In this document: piece by piece, positions 6,795 through 11,889 of the stretch
Layout: every line of letters starts with the position of its first letter
How positions within the stretch are numbered: the stretch's first letter is position 1
The notes under the pieces: generated by a model
Databases searched by the model: none
What the model was told of the DNA's origin: nothing
The model's input: the letters and a program-made list of their open reading frames with translations, nothing else
Made by a program: the position numbers and the translations under genes
Source of the DNA: an uncultured Rhodospirillaceae bacterium
Lineage (GTDB): Bacteria; Pseudomonadota; Alphaproteobacteria; CAAGCB01; CAG-977
Direction: 5' to 3'
Length of the DNA: 11,889 bases
Assembly: GCA_900553035.1 (NCBI GenBank)
Contig: USCC01000065.1
Span: 1 to 11,889 of the forward strand

Positions 6795-7475
6795 TTACCG
6801 GCACATGCCGCTCAAAGACGTTCTTGCGGCCTCGTTCGCCATCAGGCTCGTGTCCGTGGCCTTGACCTGATACATTTTCAGAAGAACGGCTGTGTTTGCG
6901 CCGATCTGCTGCATCTGGTCGGTCGCCCCCGAAGCGGCCTGCTGCGCGTCGGCGAAATCCTGTCCGCCGGCCAGATTGTTCTGCAATGCCAAGCTGCGCG
7001 CCAGTGTGGACGTATTGATTTCGTCCTGCAGTTCGTTTTTCATCGTCTGGCATTCGATCTGTTTTTCAGGATCGTAGCTGCCTTCTTCCTGTTTCATGTT
7101 GTTTTCGATCCAGCCCTTTGTTTTGTCGGGGTCTTTGGCGACATCATCACTGTATCCCGTTTTTTTCATACTGTCGGGAACCTTCAGGCCATCGCCGAGG
7201 ATTTTATTGACACCGCCTTCCTTGGCCATGCTCGTCAACTGCCCCTTCAAGGCATCCATGCTCATTTTATCCCCCATGGATTTTGCCTGATCAATGCCGT
7301 TGGTAATCTGATCCTTGAATTTTTTCAGCTCTTCCAGATGCTTTTGAAGCATCGCGATCTGGTTCGGAAGTTCCGCGCCGATGGTCGGGATAGGAATAGC
7401 CATAGCCGAACCGGCATGAAAAATCACCGAAGCCGCCATTAATCCCAAAAATGCTGATTTCCGTAATTGCTTCAT
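6795..7475 (-). CDS. VirB5-like exported T4SS protein, first gene of the block (A)
   Basis: The 226-residue product is the clearest VirB5/TrbJ-like member of the block. A signal peptide (MKQLRKS, hydrophobic core, cut after AMA at residue 26) is followed by IPIPTIGAELPNQIAMLQ and a run of charged helix, as in many VirB5 N-termini. The second half has QNNLAGGQDFADAQQAASGA (residues 165-184) and the Gln/Ala/Asn-rich helix that closes this family. Two cysteines (142 and 225) could form a disulfide. GAGGAGG five bases before ATG 7475 is the strongest ribosome site in the locus. It follows virB4 after a 233-base gap with a terminator and candidate promoter, so it likely heads a separate transcript. 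VirB5 is a minor pilus component that helps contact target cells; that role here is inferred. Confidence 0.8.
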   Translation of the reverse strand: MKQLRKSAFLGLMAASVIFHAGSAMAIPIPTIGAELPNQIAMLQKHLEELKKFKDQITNGIDQAKSMGDKMSMDALKGQLTSMAKEGGVNKILGDGLKVPDSMKKTGYSDDVAKDPDKTKGWIENNMKQEEGSYDPEKQIECQTMKNELQDEINTSTLARSLALQNNLAGGQDFADAQQAASGATDQMQQIGANTAVLLKMYQVKATDTSLMANEAARTSLSGMCR

Positions 7476-7527
7476 AAAAGCCTCCTCTTTCTGCCTTTAC
7501 CCTGTGGCGTGTTTTTTAACCCTTTAT

Positions 7528-7556
7528 ATCTAAGTTTAAACATATAATTGTGGCAA
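7528..7556 (-). promoter_or_regulatory. Candidate promoter of the five-gene exported block
   Basis: On the minus strand, TTGCCA (7551-7556), a 17-base spacer and TTAGAT (7528-7533) form a plausible promoter with a weak -10. The leader would be about 45 bases, similar to those inferred for virB2 and atpH. The -35 box lies inside one of the ATTGTGRCAA repeats, so a bound regulator could block or position the polymerase. Confidence 0.4.
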
Positions 7557-7588
7557 AACAATGGTTTTCATTGTGGCAATTGTGACAA
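7547..7588. repeat. Three ATTGTGRCAA repeats at the exported-block promoter
   Basis: ATTGTGGCAA occurs at 7547-7556 and 7570-7579, and the near copy ATTGTGACAA at 7579-7588. The spacing is 23 bases (about two helix turns) and then nine. An inverted pair, ACAATG and CATTGT, lies between the first two copies (7557-7573). The arrangement next to a -35 box is typical of operator sites, but no regulator can be named. Confidence 0.55.
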
Positions 7589-7637
7589 AAAAAAGACAGA
7601 ATACGCCGCGCGCGGCCTTGGGTTCCGCGGTGCGGCG
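7587..7637 (-). terminator. Probable intrinsic terminator downstream of virB4
   Basis: A GC-rich hairpin pairs CGCCGC (7604-7609) with GCGGCG (7632-7637), and CGCGG (7611-7615) with CCGCG (7625-7629), around a nine-base loop. On the minus strand it is followed, nine bases later, by a run of eight T (7587-7594). It starts about 70 bases past the virB4 stop. The gap between stem and T-run makes its efficiency uncertain. Confidence 0.5.
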
Positions 7638-7708
7638 CAAAAAAATCCTGCACGAACAAAGGGAAAGCCGGAGTCCTTTCCGTGGAAACCGGAAAACGGC
7701 CGGAGAAC

Positions 7709-10132
7709 TCAGGCAACTTCCAGATATTTCTCGATAAACGCCTCCGGTCCGTATTCCTTCATCAGCTGTTCCGCCAGAAGCACGTGTTTCCGACCCGAGG
7801 AATACAGCTTCAGGAAAGGCCCGAGGCCCCCCAGGTTGACGTCCAGAATGACGGATTCACCAACCGCCGGCCGAGCCACCAGAATGGCGTATTTCAATTC
7901 CTTGAAAGCACGGCCGAAAACAAAGTCGCGTTCCCGCGGCGTCAGACGCCAGTTTTCGTAATCCTCTTCCATCCCCTGCGGGTTACGGAAGAAAATAACC
8001 GTCTGGCACTGGCCGCGAATTACTTCGCCAAGCCCCAGGGAATCAACGATATTCGGCTGTTGGAAGGCACACAGGTAGGCTTGCCGTTTCTTACGGCCTT
8101 CCTGCAGGCCGATGATGAACTGGTCGCGGAACATCGGGTGTTTCAGCATCGGCGCGGTTTCGTCGATCATGATCAGGCTGGGATCCCCGGTCGACCCCGA
8201 AACACTGTGAATACGCTGCATGATGTAGCTGATGACCGCCGGTGCCAGGATTTCGTCTTCAAAAATATGCGTAAAGTCAAAGGCAATAAAGCGCGCCGTC
8301 ATGTCCAGCGTATCGTTCGGCGAGTTGAAAATCATACCGTACTGCTGGTCATTTACCCAGCGGAACAGTTCGCGTCGCATTGCGCCCGTCGGCGAAAAAC
8401 AGCTTTTGTGCAGGTTTTTCAGTGTCCGTTCCTCGGGCCGCAGGTACTCAAACGCCGTTGTCACCGCACGCGCGATTTCCTTTTCGGAAACAGCGTCCTC
8501 CACCATTGTGATCGCCTTCAGCCAGCGCCGCAGGAAAGCCCGGTTTTCGGCATTGTCCTGACATGAAAACGGATTCATTGACGTCGAATCCTTATCGCCG
8601 TCGAAATTCACGTAAGCCCCCTGAATGGCTCGGGTGAAAACCTCAACACCGCGGTGGCGGTCAAAGAAGTAGACACGCAGATCCCGGTGGCGCATCGCCT
8701 GTCCGGCCAGAAAAGCCAGAAGCGTTGTTTTACCTTGGCCGGTTGAACCCAAAAGGATGCAGTGAGCCACCGCGTTGGCCGCCGCCGTCACATGGAACTG
8801 CCACCGGTATGCTGTCCCGCTGACCGTCCGGAAAATGGAAATCGCGCCTTTGCCCCAGTCGCTGTTTTCATTGCCTTCCGCCGCCCTTTCAAGGCCGATG
8901 GCCGTCGCGACCGCGCGGGACAGGTAGGAATACGTCCGCGGGTAAATGTCATAGGTCGGGAACTGGGCAAAGAAGGACGCCTGCGCAATCCATCCCTCGC
9001 GCACCGGCGTCACACCGTACAGGCGGCAGATGCGTTCAACCTCCATCTGTCCGAATTCCAGTTCATCCCTTGAAGACCCGTAAATAAACAGGGTCATTGA
9101 ATAATGGCACAGCGTCTGCGTTTCACTATCCGCGCTGTCCAGAAGCTCAATGGCTTCATCGTATTGTTCGGCGGTTGACGTTGAAAAGCTGGTGACCATG
9201 GCCATGCGCTTCTGCTGCATCAGAACAGCCAGAGCCTTGACTTTGGGAATAGGCGTCACCGTATGCAGCATGTTGATTTCGACATCAATGGACTGCAGGT
9301 CGGAAACCATCTGTTCATCCATGTAGTCGCCCGGCGAACGGATGCCCATGACGATACAGAACAGTTCATGATCCCCCGAGAAAAAGCGAATCAGGCCGTC
9401 GTCGCCCGTAAAATGGATGTAGTCCGCCGTCAGCAGAGACTTAAGCTCAGCGCCTTCCAGCTTTCCAACACGCGGATAGGGCGCCGTCAGCGGGCTGCAC
9501 AGACGTGCGAAAAGGGTGAAAGGACTCATTTCCAGGTCGCTCTCCCGCGTTTCAAACAGCTGTGTCGGTTCATACATGTCCAGAATCGCGGTCAGTGCCT
9601 GAGCCGCCTGAGCCAGATCCCGCGCATGGTTTTTACGTTCCTTGACGGAAAGGATGATGTAGTGCTTGTTGCGGAAAACGCGGCTCAGATTATGAGTCCA
9701 TTCGTCCGCGATTGCGGCCAGAAGCCTGTTTTCATGGCGTGTTTCGTCACGCAGAGAGATCATTTCACGCATGGTCAGGACGCGAACCGTCACGTTCAGG
9801 TCGGCCATCGCGTCAATGAAGCTTTTGCGTGCGTCCAGCATGTTTTCCCGGGCTTCGGGCAGAATCAGAGCGACATCCGCCCCCTTGACGGCAAAAACCC
9901 GCACCAGAGAACCGTCGTGGCATTCAATGGTCGTCCCGTCGTCCTTCAGACGTTCAAACGGCAGAAAATCGCTGACCTGAGTTTCCTTCGGCTTGGGCAA
10001 AATGATTTCGCCGAGCTTCGTCGCCAGCAGGCCCGCAAACGCCGACGCCGCGACGATCCCCAGGATACTGACCAGGACCGCGCCCGTCCCCAGACTTTGA
10101 ATGAAAATGGAAAAAATACTCTCAGGGGGCAA
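7709..10132 (-). CDS. virB4: VirB4 family T4SS ATPase
   Basis: This is the large ATPase of type IV secretion, which powers pilus assembly and substrate passage from the inner membrane. From the TTG at 10132 it has 807 residues, the usual length. A membrane segment lies at about 14-36, then the N-terminal VirB4 domain. The ATPase core has Walker A GSTGQGKT at 462-469, the following VYFFDRHRGVEVFTRA block and SMNPF, Walker B LIMIDE ending at Asp657-Glu658, and an EGRKKRQ stretch as in other VirB4. After the catalytic DE it reads TAPML where the family commonly has a tryptophan-containing stretch. Start: the frame opens at ATG 10186 without a ribosome site, while AAAGGAA is six bases before TTG 10132. 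It overlaps virB3 by 11 bases, so the two are probably coupled. Confidence 0.94.
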   Translation of the reverse strand: MPPESIFSIFIQSLGTGAVLVSILGIVAASAFAGLLATKLGEIILPKPKETQVSDFLPFERLKDDGTTIECHDGSLVRVFAVKGADVALILPEARENMLDARKSFIDAMADLNVTVRVLTMREMISLRDETRHENRLLAAIADEWTHNLSRVFRNKHYIILSVKERKNHARDLAQAAQALTAILDMYEPTQLFETRESDLEMSPFTLFARLCSPLTAPYPRVGKLEGAELKSLLTADYIHFTGDDGLIRFFSGDHELFCIVMGIRSPGDYMDEQMVSDLQSIDVEINMLHTVTPIPKVKALAVLMQQKRMAMVTSFSTSTAEQYDEAIELLDSADSETQTLCHYSMTLFIYGSSRDELEFGQMEVERICRLYGVTPVREGWIAQASFFAQFPTYDIYPRTYSYLSRAVATAIGLERAAEGNENSDWGKGAISIFRTVSGTAYRWQFHVTAAANAVAHCILLGSTGQGKTTLLAFLAGQAMRHRDLRVYFFDRHRGVEVFTRAIQGAYVNFDGDKDSTSMNPFSCQDNAENRAFLRRWLKAITMVEDAVSEKEIARAVTTAFEYLRPEERTLKNLHKSCFSPTGAMRRELFRWVNDQQYGMIFNSPNDTLDMTARFIAFDFTHIFEDEILAPAVISYIMQRIHSVSGSTGDPSLIMIDETAPMLKHPMFRDQFIIGLQEGRKKRQAYLCAFQQPNIVDSLGLGEVIRGQCQTVIFFRNPQGMEEDYENWRLTPRERDFVFGRAFKELKYAILVARPAVGESVILDVNLGGLGPFLKLYSSGRKHVLLAEQLMKEYGPEAFIEKYLEVA

Positions 10133-10412
10133 GTTTCGTTCCTTTACTCTTATAAATGTTCTGTGATCCGCCGGCCATCGGCCCATAGGCGCGAACCATC
10201 GCGGACAGATGCGGTTCGCGTGCGCCGTAAATGATCAAAACAATATGAACAAAAACAATCGGAAAGACAAACAATAAAGGGTTCATGTCAAAGACGCCCA
10301 TTCCGATGAACATGATCGGGAACTGTATCCCCATGTTCGCCCCGGCCGGCAAAAAAGGCGCCCAGAACAAACGAGGGGGCATTGCAACGGCTTTCAAGAG
10401 CGGCTCTCTCAT
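10122..10412 (-). CDS. virB3: VirB3 family T4SS inner-membrane protein
   Basis: This encodes a short inner-membrane T4SS subunit that works with VirB4; in some systems the two are fused. The 96-residue product opens with EPLLKAVAMPPRLFWAP, the conserved VirB3/TrbD start (a charged Pro/Leu segment before the first membrane helix). It has two hydrophobic segments at about 16-39 and 45-63, then a short polar tail. The ATG at 10412 is preceded by the purine-rich GGAAAGGAAG. The gene lies directly before virB4 and overlaps it, the standard order. It is separated from virB2 by 163 bases that hold a strong terminator and a candidate promoter, so it probably starts its own transcript. Size, topology and position all agree. 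Confidence 0.9.
   Translation of the reverse strand: MREPLLKAVAMPPRLFWAPFLPAGANMGIQFPIMFIGMGVFDMNPLLFVFPIVFVHIVLIIYGAREPHLSAMVRAYGPMAGGSQNIYKSKGTKLAP
10139..10145 (-). promoter_or_regulatory. Ribosome binding site supporting a TTG start for virB4
   Basis: On the minus strand AAAGGAA lies six bases before the TTG at 10132, inside the end of virB3. The upstream in-frame ATG at 10186 has no such site and would add 18 residues encoded within virB3. Confidence 0.5.
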
Positions 10413-10476
10413 CTTCCTTTCCTTTCCGGAACCATCCTAACGGTAAAACATAAATAAAATCTAAACATCCGTATTT

Positions 10477-10505
10477 ATTATAAGAGCGGATGCCCCGGAA
10501 ATAAA
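10477..10505 (-). promoter_or_regulatory. Candidate promoter of virB3-virB4
   Basis: A perfect TATAAT lies at 10477-10482 on the minus strand. Seventeen bases upstream is TTTATT (10500-10505), a weak -35 match. The leader would be about 57 bases. Its place just after the virB2 terminator supports a separate start for virB3-virB4. Confidence 0.38.
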
Positions 10506-10514
10506 GCTTTTCAC

Positions 10515-10551
10515 AAAAAAATATTGCCGCGGGAAAGCTCCCGCGGCAATA
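10515..10551 (-). terminator. Intrinsic terminator directly after the virB2 pilin gene
   Basis: A perfect 13-bp stem (10522-10534 with 10539-10551, TATTGCCGCGGGA and its complement) closes a four-base loop. On the minus strand it is followed at once by seven T (10515-10521). It begins 24 bases after the virB2 stop. This is the most textbook terminator in the window and should cut off most transcription before virB3. Confidence 0.9.
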
Positions 10552-10575
10552 CGTTGTTTCAGTAAAAGCCGATTC

Positions 10576-10878
10576 TTACTTAATCGTATCGGCGAAGTCA
10601 GGCGTACCGGCATCGGTCATGTAGTCGACGATAGCACCGGCAACGGCCAGAACGACCAGACCGAACGCCAGCGAAGCGAACCATTTCCACTTAACCGCAC
10701 CAAAGATCGCGCCGACGGCCAGACCAACCAGACCGAAACCGCCCATAACAAAGACGACTTTCTTAACGGCCTGGAACAAATCCGTACCCTTGCCGGTCAC
10801 CGCTGAAAAAGCGTCAGCATAACCTTCGGAAGAGGTTGCCAGCAGGACGGCAGCAGCCAAATATAAAAGTTTCAACAT
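10576..10878 (-). CDS. virB2: VirB2-like major pilin of the T4SS
   Basis: This is the likely structural pilin, which in other systems is stored in the inner membrane and assembled into the T4SS pilus. The 100-residue precursor has a signal peptide (MLKLLYLAAAVLLATS) with a likely cut after GYA at residue 21. The mature 79-residue chain has a short polar N-terminus and two hydrophobic helices (about 41-62 and 66-86) joined by a basic KWKW loop, then a short acidic tail. This is the standard VirB2/TrbC hairpin layout. AAGGAG lies seven bases before ATG 10878. It is first in the minus-strand T4SS genes, has its own good promoter and is closed by a strong terminator, which suits a protein needed in many copies. 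Whether the pilin is cyclised cannot be seen. Confidence 0.88.
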   Translation of the reverse strand: MLKLLYLAAAVLLATSSEGYADAFSAVTGKGTDLFQAVKKVVFVMGGFGLVGLAVGAIFGAVKWKWFASLAFGLVVLAVAGAIVDYMTDAGTPDFADTIK

Positions 10879-10927
10879 ATCGATTCTCCTTGTCTAAGTT
10901 TGAAGCTTACTTGTTCTCGATAATTTC

Positions 10928-10956
10928 AGAATAAGAAAAACCTCACCCAATGTCCA
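10928..10956 (-). promoter_or_regulatory. Sigma70-type promoter of virB2
   Basis: On the minus strand, TGGACA (10951-10956), a 17-base spacer and TATTCT (10928-10933) form a good promoter. Transcription from about 10921 would give a 43-base leader with a strong ribosome site. Confidence 0.52.
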
Positions 10957-11018
10957 CAGTAAAATTCGCACCCCGAAAATGAAACAACTTATTGAAAATA
11001 AACTGTTTTATCCCAAAA

Positions 11019-11043
11019 TGACAGTTCCGTCAAAAAACTGTCA
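11019..11043. repeat. Inverted repeat TGACAGTT / AACTGTCA, possible operator
   Basis: TGACAGTT (11019-11026) and AACTGTCA (11036-11043) are exact reverse complements nine bases apart, centred near 11031. The half-site centres are 17 bases apart, roughly one and a half helix turns. It lies about 63 bases upstream of the virB2 -35 box and 90 before the rightward promoter. No T-run follows, so an activator or repressor site is more likely than a terminator. Confidence 0.4.
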
Positions 11044-11132
11044 CGAAGTTGAAACTTTTCAAAGTCCGCAAAATCGGCCGTTTTTTGCTGTCCTGATGAA
11101 AAACAGGCGGAAATTTACTTATAGTTAAGCAC

Positions 11133-11161
11133 TTTACAGGTAAGCTCTATGTGAATATCTT
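11133..11161 (+). promoter_or_regulatory. Candidate promoter of the rightward membrane-protein gene
   Basis: TTTACA (11133-11138), a 17-base spacer and TATCTT (11156-11161) resemble -35 and -10 boxes. The start would be near 11168, about 35 bases before the ATG at 11203. Confidence 0.45.
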
Positions 11162-11202
11162 TAAGAAAGAAGTGCGTACTGTCTACGGAACATAAAGAAA
11201 TT

Positions 11203-11889
11203 ATGATGCTGACACCCAGAAACAACAAGGAATCTTTTCCGGCCCCCGCGGAAAAAACAGAGGGAAAAGGCGGCAGCCGCCTGCCCGTCACGGCTGGAAC
11301 AATGCTGTTTGTCGCCGTATGCCTGATTCTGATCGCCGGTTTATGCCAGTTTTCATTCTATGTCCTGAAAAACCACCGCAGTGCCGTTGCCCGGGATGAT
11401 TTCATCAAGACCTATGTCGATGTCCAGCCGTATACCGGCCCTTCGGCAAAAACCGCCCCTTCCTACGTTGCGCTGAACGCTCCGGGAACGGATGCTCCCG
11501 CCGTATTTTACGCCCCCGAAAAGGAAAGCGGCTCCCGCGAAGCTCCCGCGGCGGAGACTCTCCTTCCCCCTGCTCCGGTTCCTGATTATGCCGCGAAACG
11601 TTTCACCGGCCGCCGCTTTACCGCAGAGCCTGTTCCCGCGGAAAGACTGGCACCGATTCCCGAAAAACCGATTCTGACCGCCGCCGTCCGTTCGGCGCCG
11701 CTTCCCCCGCCGTCCGCGGAAGAGGCCGTTTCCCTTGACGACCTGATTTCATCGGGAACGACTTTATTAAATGAAGCCGATGCCTCTCTGCTGTCGACAG
11801 AGACCATCCTTGAAGAGCCTCTGTCTGTTCTTCCGGCTCCTCTTCCGGCGGCCGCCTCCCCAAAGACAGAGGAAATCCGGACGGCCGCC
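11203..11889 (+). CDS. Single-pass membrane protein with Pro/Ala-rich periplasmic region (runs off right edge)
   Basis: An open frame of 229 codons runs from ATG 11203 to the end of the window without a stop. I do not recognise a family in the visible part. It has a polar N-terminus of about 30 residues, one membrane helix at about 31-55 (TMLFVAVCLILIAGL within it), then a long low-complexity stretch rich in Pro, Ala and Glu with repeated short Pro-Ala-Pro units. This layout fits a protein anchored in the inner membrane with a linker spanning the periplasm, as in VirB10/TrbI, TonB-like or SPOR-domain proteins; the deciding C-terminal domain lies outside. The ribosome site is weak (AAAGAAA), and a second ATG at 11206 is an equally possible start. 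Divergence from virB2 makes a T4SS link possible but unproven. Pro and Ala codon use looks normal for coding. Confidence 0.68.
   Translation, partial: MMLTPRNNKESFPAPAEKTEGKGGSRLPVTAGTMLFVAVCLILIAGLCQFSFYVLKNHRSAVARDDFIKTYVDVQPYTGPSAKTAPSYVALNAPGTDAPAVFYAPEKESGSREAPAAETLLPPAPVPDYAAKRFTGRRFTAEPVPAERLAPIPEKPILTAAVRSAPLPPPSAEEAVSLDDLISSGTTLLNEADASLLSTETILEEPLSVLPAPLPAAASPKTEEIRTAA

Larger units (their letters stand above)
10879..11202. other. Divergent regulatory region between virB2 and the membrane-protein gene
   Basis: No credible gene lies in these 324 bases; the sequence is AT-rich compared with its flanks. It holds the virB2 ribosome site and promoter on the minus strand, the promoter of the rightward gene, and an inverted repeat between them. 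The arrangement suggests that both transcripts could answer to shared control. Confidence 0.7.

Noticed and set aside
7682..8566. Plus-strand open frame of 294 codons
   Set aside because: It is antisense to the conserved C-terminal ATPase region of VirB4.
10132..10186. ATG at 10186 as the virB4 start
   Set aside because: It has no ribosome site and lies deep inside virB3; the TTG at 10132 is better placed.
9263..10234. Plus-strand open frame of 323 codons opposite virB4
   Set aside because: It is fully antisense to a well-supported VirB4 and the end of VirB3; its composition is typical of an antisense shadow.

Overview
The window looks like chromosomal DNA of an alphaproteobacterium. On the minus strand, atpH (F1 delta subunit) has its own promoter and is followed by atpA through an ATGA stop/start overlap. 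An operon that begins with atpH and is separate from atpB/E/F is the usual alphaproteobacterial layout. GC content looks moderate by eye and was not computed. I see no integrase, transposase, relaxase, tRNA or CRISPR, so nothing here marks a mobile element. The genus cannot be named from this sequence.

Layout. Positions 1-881 (minus): the 5' part of atpA, running off the left edge, and complete atpH. The last ~42 bases of the atpA frame no longer resemble the family. Positions 882-1176: divergent intergenic region with good sigma70-type promoters for atpH (minus) and for a nucleobase permease (plus). Positions 1177-2571 (plus): NCS2/NAT uracil-xanthine-type permease, closed by a strong hairpin terminator at 2585-2623. 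Positions 2637-10878 (minus): part of a type IV secretion system (T4SS). It has VirB2-like pilin, VirB3 and VirB4 ATPase genes, then five consecutive genes for exported, mostly helical proteins. The first four of these look like divergent VirB5-type proteins; the fifth is a 615-residue protein I do not recognise. Positions 10879-11202: divergent regulatory region with a promoter on each strand and an inverted repeat. Positions 11203-11889 (plus): start of a single-pass, proline/alanine-rich membrane protein that runs off the right edge.

How the T4SS genes fit together. The locus reads as three transcription units, each with its own candidate promoter and terminator: virB2 alone, virB3-virB4 (overlapping, with VirB4 probably starting at a TTG), and the five-gene block. 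A textbook intrinsic terminator right after virB2 would let the structural pilin be made in excess of the membrane and ATPase parts. Three copies of ATTGTGRCAA sit at the promoter of the five-gene block, one covering its -35 box, which suggests specific control of that block. VirB6 to VirB11, VirD4 and a relaxase are absent from the window. They may lie beyond the right edge or elsewhere, so DNA transfer, effector delivery and surface adhesion all remain possible roles.

The most interesting element is the five-gene exported block: several tandem VirB5-like genes plus a large secreted partner, with paired cysteines in three of the five products, under apparently separate control.
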